Assembly (NCBI GenBank): GCA_005792205.1
Contig: SXSO01000073.1
Span: forward strand, 1 to 6,495
Origin: Bacteroidota bacterium
GTDB lineage: Bacteria; Bacteroidota; Ignavibacteria; UBA10030; F1-140-MAGs086
Reading direction: 5' to 3'
Length of the DNA stretch: 6,495 nucleotides
Shown: positions 1 through 6,495 of the stretch, in pieces
How positions within the stretch are numbered: position 1 is the first letter of the stretch
Layout: every line of letters starts with the position of its first letter
The notes under the pieces: generated by a model
Seen by the model: the letters and a program-made list of their open reading frames with translations, nothing else
Told to the model about the DNA's origin: nothing
Database searches by the model: none
Program-made: the position numbers and the translations under genes

Positions 1-549
1 CAAACCTTCACAAGGTCCATCGCATTTTTTAATTTGATAATCAAGACAAAGTTTTACTTTTTTTGATTTCACAACTTTTTCATCAAGATAAAATTTACAA
101 CTTCTTACTTTAAATACATCACGAATTATTTTTAAAGATAATTTCAAATTTGAAACATCAGTAAATGGGCCAAAATATTTTATCCATTTTTCATAGTTTT
201 TTTTACGAGTTACAAAAACTTGTGGAAATGGTTCATCAGTAATAGCAATATATGGATACGATTTGTCGTCTTTTAAAACAACATTGTAGTGAGGTTTTAT
301 TTGTTTTATTAGATTTGCTTCAAGAATAAGAGATTCAATTTCGTTATCAGTTACAATAAATTCAATGTCTTTAATTTTTTGAACAAGTGATTTTGTTTTT
401 ATATCAAAACTTTTTGAACTTTGAAAATATGAACTAACACGATGTCTTAAATTTTTTGCTTTACCAACATAAATTATTTCTCCTTTATCATTTTTAAATT
501 GATAAACACCAACCATTTGAGGAATATTTTTTATTTTTTGTTCTAACAA
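1..549 (-). CDS. uvrC: UvrC, excinuclease ABC subunit C (N-terminal part, 3' end off the window)
   Basis: UvrC makes the dual incisions in nucleotide excision repair after UvrAB has located damage. The 183 visible residues cover the N-terminal GIY-YIG nuclease (about residues 10-95), which makes the 3' incision. It has GVY at 14-16, YVG at 27-29, and residues matching the known active site: Y27, K30, R37, Y41, E77 and N89. The Cys region follows, with C151, C168, C176 and C180. The C-x7-C-x3-C spacing of the last three matches the cysteines that hold the 4Fe-4S cluster in E. coli UvrC. The UvrB-binding, RNase H-like and HhH parts lie beyond position 1. I chose the TTG at 547-549 because it restores the usual roughly ten residues before the P-x-x-GVY motif and an in-frame stop lies just upstream. 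The first ATG (514-516) would remove them. The gene starts 6 nt after the upstream stop, so it is probably co-transcribed. No Shine-Dalgarno is visible. Confidence 0.95.
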   Translation of the reverse strand, partial: MLEQKIKNIPQMVGVYQFKNDKGEIIYVGKAKNLRHRVSSYFQSSKSFDIKTKSLVQKIKDIEFIVTDNEIESLILEANLIKQIKPHYNVVLKDDKSYPYIAITDEPFPQVFVTRKKNYEKWIKYFGPFTDVSNLKLSLKIIRDVFKVRSCKFYLDEKVVKSKKVKLCLDYQIKKCDGPCEGL

Positions 550-555
550 AAAATT

Positions 556-2484
556 TTAATTGAGAGAATTTGAAACCAACTCAGAAATATCTTGTACTTT
601 AACTTTATCAGTAACTTCTTTTGATTTTAAACCATCGTTTATCATCGTCATACAAAATGGACATGCAGTTGCAATTGTTGTAGGAGATAAACTTAATGCT
701 TCTTCAACTCGTTCTATATTTATTCTTTTTCCAACTGTTTCCTCTAAAAACATTCTTCCACCACCTGCTCCACAACAAAAACCTTTATCTTTACTTCTTT
801 GCATTTCAACTAAATTTATTCCATCAATTGCATTTAAAGATTTTCGCGGTGATTCATAATTATCATTATATCTTCCAATGTAACAAGAATCGTGATATGT
901 AACTGTTTCCTTAAGCGATTTTGAAAGTTTTATTTTTCCACTTTCAATTAATTTAAAAATAAATTCTGTATGATGTATAACTTCATAATTTCCACCAAAC
1001 TGTGGATACTCATTTTTAAACACATTGAAACAATGTGGACAAGTTGTAACAATTTTTTTCACATTATATTTTTTAAATGTTTCAATACTTTTTTTTATTG
1101 AAGTTTGAGCAAGATATTCATTTCCTAATCTACGAGCAACATCTCCATTGCATTTTTCTTCTTTTCCAAGAATTGCAAAATCAATATTTGCTTCTTGCAT
1201 AATTTTTGCAAACGAAATTGTTACACTTTTATATCTTGCATCAAATGAACCTGCACAACCAACAAAAAAAAGTATTTCTGCATTTGGGTTTTCTTGAAAT
1301 GTTTTTATGTTCAATCCATCTTTCCATTTATCTCTTTCGTCATTAGGAAAATTCCATGGATTAAAATTTTTCTCTAAATTTTGAAAAGTATTTGTTGCTT
1401 CCTTTGGCATTTTAGATTCATTAAGAACCAAATATCTTCGCATATCTACAATTGCATCAATATGTTCAATTTGAACTGGACATTCTTGAACACACGCCAT
1501 ACAAGTTGTACAAGCCCAAATTTCCTCTTCGGTGATATAATTATTTAATAAAAATGTGGAATCACCATTAGATTTTGTATTTAATCTATCACGAATATTT
1601 GTAATAATTTTTTTAGGTGAAAGCAATTTTCCTGTTGTATTTGCGGGACAAACTGAATCACATCTTCCACATTCTGTACAAGTATATCCATCAAGAAGTT
1701 GTTTCCATGTTAAATCTTCAACATCACTTACACCAAATTTTATAGCCGTTTCATCTTCTAAATTCAGTGGTTTTAAACTTCCACGAGAATTTATTTTTGC
1801 AAAATAGACATTAAAAAAAGATGAAAAAATATGCAGGTGTTTTGAATATGGAAGATAATTTAAAAAACCAAAAACAAATAAAATATGTATCCACCAAAAA
1901 ATTGAGAACCAAAATTCTAAATTCTCTTGGAATAAAAACGTAAAATTAGATGAAACAATTTTTGCGTATTCAATTTCAGAATTACTTCGTGATGCATTTT
2001 GAAAGAGCATTGATATCATGATAAAAAAAATTATAAGTAAAATAAACACTGCTTCTAATTTTTCTTTTTTATGAACTTGCAATCGCTTTGGTACAATAAT
2101 AAATCTTCTAAACAATGCAACACAAACTGAAAAAACAACTCCAACTGCAAAAATTTCTTGAAGTGAAATTAAAACTGGATAAAATCCTCCTAAAAATTTG
2201 AACGAAAAATTTGGAAAAACTCCTTCACCAATAGATTCTACAACTGCAAGAAATAAAATATTAAATCCCCAAAAAATTACAATATGCATAACTCCTGCAA
2301 TTTTATCACGAATCAACTTTGTTTGTCCAAATGCAATTGTTATAACATTTGCCATTCTTTTTTCATAACTATCAAATCTAAATTCTGGTTTCCCAATTTT
2401 TAATTTTTTTATAAGACGATATACATTGTACGAAAAAAAAGAAATTGTAAAAATCAAAACGAAAGTAAATATTATTTGACTCAT
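556..2484 (-). CDS. Membrane-bound cytochrome b/Fe-S oxidoreductase, HdrD/GlpC-like with CCG domains (probable ETF:menaquinone oxidoreductase type)
   Basis: This 642-residue protein has about five hydrophobic helices (near 3-25, 63-85, 103-130, 144-162, 189-212) resembling the NarI-type cytochrome b domain. H67, H200 and H216/H218 are candidate heme ligands. A cytoplasmic part follows with two ferredoxin-type 4Fe-4S motifs (C269, C272, C275, C279 and C325, C328, C331, C335). Two cysteine-rich CCG domains complete it: C410, C445, C482/C485, then C534, C570-C571, C608/C611. In the first domain the double Cys reads C445-Asn. This architecture is that of the membrane Fe-S proteins (formerly DUF224) shown in syntrophic fatty-acid oxidisers to pass electrons from EtfAB to menaquinone. 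No etf or acyl-CoA dehydrogenase gene is in view, so the electron donor is inferred. An HdrD-like or GlcF/GlpC-like role with another dehydrogenase is possible. Its ATG overlaps the upstream stop (ATGA), which suggests translational coupling. Confidence 0.85.
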   Translation of the reverse strand: MSQIIFTFVLIFTISFFSYNVYRLIKKLKIGKPEFRFDSYEKRMANVITIAFGQTKLIRDKIAGVMHIVIFWGFNILFLAVVESIGEGVFPNFSFKFLGGFYPVLISLQEIFAVGVVFSVCVALFRRFIIVPKRLQVHKKEKLEAVFILLIIFFIMISMLFQNASRSNSEIEYAKIVSSNFTFLFQENLEFWFSIFWWIHILFVFGFLNYLPYSKHLHIFSSFFNVYFAKINSRGSLKPLNLEDETAIKFGVSDVEDLTWKQLLDGYTCTECGRCDSVCPANTTGKLLSPKKIITNIRDRLNTKSNGDSTFLLNNYITEEEIWACTTCMACVQECPVQIEHIDAIVDMRRYLVLNESKMPKEATNTFQNLEKNFNPWNFPNDERDKWKDGLNIKTFQENPNAEILFFVGCAGSFDARYKSVTISFAKIMQEANIDFAILGKEEKCNGDVARRLGNEYLAQTSIKKSIETFKKYNVKKIVTTCPHCFNVFKNEYPQFGGNYEVIHHTEFIFKLIESGKIKLSKSLKETVTYHDSCYIGRYNDNYESPRKSLNAIDGINLVEMQRSKDKGFCCGAGGGRMFLEETVGKRINIERVEEALSLSPTTIATACPFCMTMINDGLKSKEVTDKVKVQDISELVSNSLN

Positions 2485-3326
2485 ATTTTAAAATTTAAAT
2501 CAATTGAATTAAGTTCTTTCTTATTTTTTACGTAGTAAATATTATCATCTAAAACAAAAAACGCTCCAAGTAAAAAAAAATTTGCATTAGATAAAACTAT
2601 ATCCTCAAATAAAAGCGAATTTATTATTTTGTTTTTGTTGAAAATAGAAATTTTGTTAGCATAAACATCATTTTCTTTTTCATAAAAACTAATTACAATA
2701 AAATCTTTATTTTCAAAAAATTCAATCTGTGTATGAACATTTTTGTTTGTCAAAAATTTATTCATAAAAAAATATTTTTTCTCATTTTTAAAATAATCAA
2801 TATTAAAAACCTGTGGAATAATAGCTTGAGTTTTTTTTTCATCAACTTTAATTGATAAAATTACATTTTCGTCATATCCTAAACTACGAATTATATTCCC
2901 TGTAAAAATATCAACTTCAAAATATTCAACTGCAAAACCACATTTTTCAATATATATAAAATCATTTTGAATGAATAAAAATTTCCAAGAATCATTTTGC
3001 CACAAAACGTTTCCATTTATTAAATCAACTGCAATAATTTTTTTTTTGATTGGTAAGTTTGGGGTTTCATATTCGTGAAAAAAAATAAAATTTTTGTAAA
3101 TAGATTCAATTCCAATCCACCATTTTTCATCAAAGGAAATATCTTGCCACAAAACGTTTCCATCTTTGTAAGATATACATGAAAAACTTGTGATTTTATT
3201 TTCTATATCTCTTCCTTCAGAAACAAAAAACCCATTTTCAGAAATTTTTAAATTCCAAATGTAACTTTGAGATTCAAATTTCCATTTTATAGTAGTTTTA
3301 TTTCCTGAAAATAATTTATTAAACAC
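2481..3326 (-). CDS. Uncharacterised protein with beta-propeller-like (PQQ/WD-type) repeats
   Basis: I cannot assign a function to this 281-residue protein. No signal peptide or membrane helix is evident, so it is probably cytoplasmic. It is rich in aromatic residues and beta-type segments. A motif G-N-V-L-W-Q occurs at 56-61 and again at 105-110, with a weaker version (T-G-N-I-I) at 142-146. Each follows a short beta strand, as in the 'D..tG..lW' turn of PQQ-like propeller blades. The 49-residue spacing fits one blade. A W-W pair at 69-70 follows the first repeat. It loosely resembles a conserved Bacteroidota family of unknown function (possibly DUF4905), which I recall only tentatively. The start is GTG (3324-3326). 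No in-frame ATG lies between it and the upstream in-frame stop at 3369-3371, and the next Met is far inside. It is the first gene of the minus-strand operon, and its TGA overlaps the ATG of the Fe-S oxidoreductase. The coding strand contains A10 and A9 runs (3038-3047, 2831-2839) and a T9 run (2572-2580). Confidence 0.7.
   Translation of the reverse strand: MFNKLFSGNKTTIKWKFESQSYIWNLKISENGFFVSEGRDIENKITSFSCISYKDGNVLWQDISFDEKWWIGIESIYKNFIFFHEYETPNLPIKKKIIAVDLINGNVLWQNDSWKFLFIQNDFIYIEKCGFAVEYFEVDIFTGNIIRSLGYDENVILSIKVDEKKTQAIIPQVFNIDYFKNEKKYFFMNKFLTNKNVHTQIEFFENKDFIVISFYEKENDVYANKISIFNKNKIINSLLFEDIVLSNANFFLLGAFFVLDDNIYYVKNKKELNSIDLNFKI
2997..3016 (-). repeat. 20-bp direct repeat, copy 1 (propeller motif)
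   Basis: This 20-bp stretch is identical to positions 3144-3163, 147 bp away in the same frame. It encodes the second G-N-V-L-W-Q motif of the propeller-like protein. The bases on both sides differ between the copies, so the identity is exactly 20 bp. Confidence 0.85.
3144..3163 (-). repeat. 20-bp direct repeat, copy 2 (propeller motif)
   Basis: This is the partner of the repeat at 2997-3016. It encodes the first G-N-V-L-W-Q motif (residues 56-61). The offset of 49 codons equals about one beta-propeller blade. Confidence 0.85.
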
Positions 3327-3398
3327 GCAAAAAAATTTTTGAAATTTACAAATAATTTCTGCTAAAATTTATTTGCATATTTTTATAAAAAAAATTTT
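3327..3398. promoter_or_regulatory. Divergent intergenic region with probable promoters for both flanking transcription units
   Basis: This 72-bp, almost purely A/T gap lies between the GTG of the propeller gene (minus) and the ATG of the phosphatase gene (plus), so both promoters should lie here or overlap the genes. On the plus strand TTTACA (3345-3350) and TTTATT (3368-3373) have a 17-bp spacing and weakly resemble -35/-10 boxes. TTTATTTG (3368-3375) is one mismatch from the Bacteroidota -7 element TAnnTTTG, but no TTTG lies at the expected distance upstream. I found no convincing minus-strand promoter. At this base composition such matches arise easily by chance. No Shine-Dalgarno precedes either start. 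No operator-like palindrome or Pho-box-like repeat is visible. Confidence 0.35.
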
Positions 3399-5024
3399 AT
3401 GAATCTTAAAATTATGTTACTTATTACTTCATTCACAATTTTTCAAAAAGTAATATGCAAAAATGATAATCCCAAAGTTGTAGTTCTAATTACAATTGAC
3501 CAATTTCCCAACTATTATTTAGAAAAATTTAAAGATGATTTTGGAAAAAATGGATTTAATTTCTTGATAGAAAATGGAACATATTTTAGTAACGCAAATT
3601 TTGAACATATTTTTAACGAAACCGCTCCTGGACATACTGCAATTTCTACAGGAACTTATGGAAATAAAAATGGAATTATAACAAACGAATGGTTTGATAA
3701 ACAATCTAAAAAAATTATCTACTGCGTTGAAGATGATTCTCATAAAGTTTTCAATACTTCACACAAACGTTCTCCAAAAAATTTGGAAACGTATACAATT
3801 GGAGATATGTTAAAATTAAATTCTAATTTCAAATCAAAAGTCATCTCAATTTCAGGAAAAGATAGAAGTGCAATTTTAACAGCAGGAAAATTTGGTGATG
3901 CTGCTTATTGGATATCTGATTCTATTATAACAACTTCAAATTATTATTTAAATAGTTTGCCAAATTGGGTAACTGAATTTAATAATAATAAAAAAATAAA
4001 TTCTTATATAGATAGTGTTTGGACAAAACTTTTGGACGATAAAAAATATTTAGAATATGGTTCTGATAATATAAGTTATGAAAACATACAAAACCAAACT
4101 GATAATATTTTTCCTCATAAAATAAAAATATATGAAGAACAAAAATTTTCAAAAAACAATTATAGAAATTTTTTAGGATCTCCGTTTTCATCTGAAATTA
4201 TTTTTGAATTTTCAAAAAAAATTTTGGAAAATGAAAATTTTGGAAAAGATAATTTCACTGATTTACTTTTTATAAATTTATCTGCAAATGATTATATAGG
4301 CCATAAATATGGACCAAACAGTTACGAAGTTATGGATATTACAATACGAACTGATAAAATGATTGAAATGTTTTTAAATTATTTGGAAAAGAAATTTGGT
4401 TTAGAAAATATAATTTTAATTTTAACTTCTGATCATGGTGTTGCTGGTGCTCCTGAATATATTCAAGAAAAAGTTCCAAATAGTAATGTTAGAAGGGTTT
4501 CAGAAAATGAAATACAAAATTATTGTGAATCAATTTTAAAAAATTATTTCCAAGTAAATAATGAGAACTTCATTGATACAGCAATAAGTAATAACATTTA
4601 TCTTTCTACTTCTACAATTCAAAAATATAATTTAGAAATTTCAAATGTAGAAAATATTTTAAAAGAAAGTTTAAAAAACTATTTCCCAATTGCTGATGTT
4701 CTTACGGAAAATGAAATGCAAAATTACAATTCATCTCAGTTTTATGAACATATAAAAAGAAGTTATTTTAAAGGACGAAGCGGTAATTTGATTTATATTT
4801 TAAAACCATATTTTATTGAAACAACTCAAATCACAGCAACACATGGAATGCCATATAAATATGATTCAAATGTTCCAATAATTTTTTTTGGAAAACAAAT
4901 TCAAAAAAAAAAATCAGACGAACGTTGTTCTCCAATTGATATTGCTGCAACACTTTCTTCATTACTCGGAATTACGATGCCACCAAACTGCGAAGGTAAA
5001 ATTTTAGATATAAAAAAAAATTAG
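3399..5024 (+). CDS. pafA: PafA-like alkaline phosphatase (alkaline phosphatase superfamily, NPP-related), exported
   Basis: This 541-residue protein belongs to the PafA family of Zn-dependent phosphomonoesterases, which release phosphate from many organic esters outside the cytoplasm. Every catalytic residue known from Elizabethkingia PafA can be placed: zinc ligands D34, D298, H302, D345, H346 and H482; nucleophile T75 in E-T-A-P-G-H; N96; and the phosphate-contacting pair K154/R156 in G-K-D-R. Its length is close to the family norm. The N-terminus (K4, hydrophobic 5-19, then V-I-C and a polar stretch) looks like a Sec signal peptide, with cleavage probably near residue 20. The Cys lacks a proper lipobox, so a lipoprotein is not supported. 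C510 and C531 near the C-terminus could form a disulfide. I chose the first ATG; a second in-frame ATG at 3414 would shorten the signal's n-region. An A11 run (4903-4913) and an A9 run (5012-5020) lie near the 3' end. The gene stands alone on the plus strand and converges on hutH. Phosphate regulation would be expected, but no site is visible. Confidence 0.92.
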   Translation: MNLKIMLLITSFTIFQKVICKNDNPKVVVLITIDQFPNYYLEKFKDDFGKNGFNFLIENGTYFSNANFEHIFNETAPGHTAISTGTYGNKNGIITNEWFDKQSKKIIYCVEDDSHKVFNTSHKRSPKNLETYTIGDMLKLNSNFKSKVISISGKDRSAILTAGKFGDAAYWISDSIITTSNYYLNSLPNWVTEFNNNKKINSYIDSVWTKLLDDKKYLEYGSDNISYENIQNQTDNIFPHKIKIYEEQKFSKNNYRNFLGSPFSSEIIFEFSKKILENENFGKDNFTDLLFINLSANDYIGHKYGPNSYEVMDITIRTDKMIEMFLNYLEKKFGLENIILILTSDHGVAGAPEYIQEKVPNSNVRRVSENEIQNYCESILKNYFQVNNENFIDTAISNNIYLSTSTIQKYNLEISNVENILKESLKNYFPIADVLTENEMQNYNSSQFYEHIKRSYFKGRSGNLIYILKPYFIETTQITATHGMPYKYDSNVPIIFFGKQIQKKKSDERCSPIDIAATLSSLLGITMPPNCEGKILDIKKN

Positions 5025-5025
5025 T

Positions 5026-6495
5026 TTAAAATATTTTTCCAACTTTATTTTCAACTATATTTTTTATTTGAGAATTATGTAAATAATTTTTTATTGAATT
5101 GATTTTATCCGAAAGAATTTCATCTTTTTTAACAAATTTTATTTTGTTTTTTAAAAAATTAAATGCAAGAGAAGGTCCATCACCAAATTTAAATTTTGGA
5201 TTTTCTTTTCTTCTAAAATATGATGCTTGCAGTGATGCAAGATATTCAATTGATACAATAAATTCAGCGTTCATAATTATATTCAAACATTTTCTTGCAG
5301 CAATTGTTCCCATACTATTATGATCTTCTTGGTTTGCAGAAGTTGGAATTGTATCGCTACTTGATGGATGAGAAAGTGATTTATTTTCAGAAGCAAGTGA
5401 TGCTGCAGTATATTGAGAAATCATAAGCCCTGATTCAATTCCACTTTGTAAAGATAAAAATTGTGGAAGTCCGTGATTATGATTTTTATCCATCATTTTA
5501 GCAATTCGTCTTTCAGAAATATTTCCAAGTTCACAAATTGCAATTGAAAGAAAATCCATAACAAGTGCAATTGGTTCACCGTGAAAATTTCCTGCACTTA
5601 CAACATCATTTTCATTTGGAAATAAAATTGGATTATCAGTTACAGAATTGATTTCTATCTCAACTACATTTTTTACATATTGCAATGTATCATAAATTGC
5701 TCCATGAACTTGTGGAATACAACGAAGTGAATATGAATTTTGCCTAATGTTTTCAGTATCTTTATCAATACGTTCAATAAAATCACTTCCATTTAAAATT
5801 TTTCTAATTGAAGTTGCAATAATATTTTGACCATTATGTTTTCTAATTTCTTGAACATCATTTCTAAATGGAGCAAGTTTTCCTTTCATAACTTCAAGAG
5901 ACATTGCAGAAACTATTGAAGAATTTTTTAACAAATTTTCAGCATAAAAAACACACATCACAGAAACACCTGTCATTGCAGATGTTCCATTATTTAACGC
6001 TAATCCTTCTTTTGCTTTGAGAGTTAAAATTGGAATTCTTGCTTTTTGCATAGCAATTTTTCCGCTATAAATTTTATTTTGAAAAATTGCTTTCCCTTCT
6101 CCAATCATAACGGAGGCCATATGTGAAAGCGGTGCTAAATCTCCACTTGAACCAACAGAACCTTGTGATGGAATAATTGGATAAACTCCTTTATTTAACA
6201 TATCAATCAATGTTTTAACAACTTCAATTCTCACACCAGAAAATCCCAGTGAAAGCAAGTGAGCACGAAGCAACATTATTGCTCTTACAATTTCAATTGA
6301 AAAATTTTCACCAACTCCACAACAATGACTTAATATCAAGTTACGTTGAAGTATTTCAACTTCATTTTCCGAAATAGAAACATTTTGTAAAGCACCAAAT
6401 CCTGTTGTAATTCCATACATCTGTTTTTTTTCGAAGATAAGTTTTTGTAAGTGTAAATTAGAATTTTGAATTTTCTTCATTGCAATTGAAGATAA
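5026..6495 (-). CDS. hutH: Histidine ammonia-lyase (histidase), 5' end off the window
   Basis: HutH removes ammonia from L-histidine to give urocanate, the first step of the Hut pathway, in the cytoplasm. The reading frame is open to the right edge (489 residues visible). The ATG at 6478-6480 is probably internal: the residues before it fit the family and the protein would otherwise be about 25 residues short. Counting from that Met, counterparts of the P. putida active-site residues are present: Y22, H52, N164, Y250, R253, F299 and E385. H52 in S-H-C-C-G and E385 in N-Q-E-D favour histidase over phenylalanine or tyrosine ammonia-lyase. The MIO cofactor triad is Ser-Ser-Gly (111-113, bases 6142-6150) rather than the usual Ala-Ser-Gly. 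The PROSITE family signature, as I recall it, allows Ser there. The rest of the hut pathway is not in view. The stop codon lies one base from that of the convergent phosphatase gene, leaving no room for a separate terminator. Confidence 0.95.
   Translation of the reverse strand, partial: LSSIAMKKIQNSNLHLQKLIFEKKQMYGITTGFGALQNVSISENEVEILQRNLILSHCCGVGENFSIEIVRAIMLLRAHLLSLGFSGVRIEVVKTLIDMLNKGVYPIIPSQGSVGSSGDLAPLSHMASVMIGEGKAIFQNKIYSGKIAMQKARIPILTLKAKEGLALNNGTSAMTGVSVMCVFYAENLLKNSSIVSAMSLEVMKGKLAPFRNDVQEIRKHNGQNIIATSIRKILNGSDFIERIDKDTENIRQNSYSLRCIPQVHGAIYDTLQYVKNVVEIEINSVTDNPILFPNENDVVSAGNFHGEPIALVMDFLSIAICELGNISERRIAKMMDKNHNHGLPQFLSLQSGIESGLMISQYTAASLASENKSLSHPSSSDTIPTSANQEDHNSMGTIAARKCLNIIMNAEFIVSIEYLASLQASYFRRKENPKFKFGDGPSLAFNFLKNKIKFVKKDEILSDKINSIKNYLHNSQIKNIVENKVGKIF

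Noticed and set aside
514..516. ATG as the uvrC start codon
   Set aside because: It would remove the conserved residues before the GVY motif. The TTG at 547-549 fits the family better and lies directly after the upstream stop.
560..859. Plus-strand open frame of 99 codons, and similar short frames at 1556-1807 and 5099-5323
   Set aside because: They lie antisense to strongly conserved genes and have no recognisable domain or independent support.
3385..3400. Inverted repeat ATAAAA/TTTTAT over the pafA start
   Set aside because: It is made only of A and T with a weak stem, which is expected by chance at this composition. It is not a credible regulator or terminator.
3456..3458. Possible lipoprotein cysteine (C20) in PafA
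   Set aside because: The preceding residues are K-V-I, which do not form a lipobox. An ordinary Sec signal is more likely.
6478..6480. ATG as the hutH start codon
   Set aside because: The frame stays open to the window edge, the codons before it resemble the family's N-terminal helix, and starting here would leave the protein shorter than typical histidases.
5026..6495. Phenylalanine or tyrosine ammonia-lyase, or an aminomutase, instead of histidase
   Set aside because: The S-H motif at the substrate pocket, the N-Q-E-D glutamate and the overall motif set match histidase.
1..6495. tRNA, rRNA, CRISPR array, transposase or phage genes
   Set aside because: Reading both strands, I found no repeat array, cloverleaf-like GC-richer block or mobile-element gene. 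The coding genes cover nearly the whole window.

Overview
This is a very AT-rich chromosomal window, roughly a quarter to 30% G+C by eye. It carries five protein-coding genes, two of them cut by the window edges, packed with almost no spacer. I see no RNA gene, insertion sequence, CRISPR array or clear intrinsic terminator. None of the visible starts has a Shine-Dalgarno-like GGAGG. That, a PafA-type phosphatase and a membrane cytochrome b/iron-sulfur oxidoreductase of the ETF:menaquinone type suggest a low-GC member of the Bacteroidota/Chlorobiota/Ignavibacteriota (FCB) group. This placement is an inference with moderate to low confidence.

Layout: positions 1-549 (minus) hold the N-terminal third of UvrC, the nucleotide excision repair nuclease, whose 3' end lies off the left edge. 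Positions 556-2484 (minus) encode a 642-residue membrane Fe-S protein with a NarI-like helix bundle, two ferredoxin-type 4Fe-4S motifs and two CCG domains. Positions 2481-3326 (minus) encode an unrecognised 281-residue protein with beta-propeller-like repeats. These three form one minus-strand operon: the first pair overlaps by ATGA, and the second pair is separated by 6 nt in the same frame.

A 72-bp A/T-rich gap (3327-3398) separates this operon from the divergent gene at 3399-5024 (plus). That gene encodes an exported PafA-like alkaline phosphatase with its full catalytic residue set. It runs tail to tail, with a single base between stop codons, into a histidine ammonia-lyase gene (hutH, 5026-6495, minus). 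The hutH start lies beyond the right edge.

The genes do not form one pathway. They look like normal core metabolism: DNA repair, fatty-acid or ETF-linked electron transfer into the quinone pool, phosphate scavenging, and histidine breakdown. I do not see a novel defence, mobile or signalling system. The points most worth a second look are the Ser-Ser-Gly cofactor triad in HutH, the in-frame stop/TTG junction between the Fe-S gene and uvrC, the linkage of the unknown propeller protein to the Fe-S oxidoreductase, and long A-tracts inside two genes.
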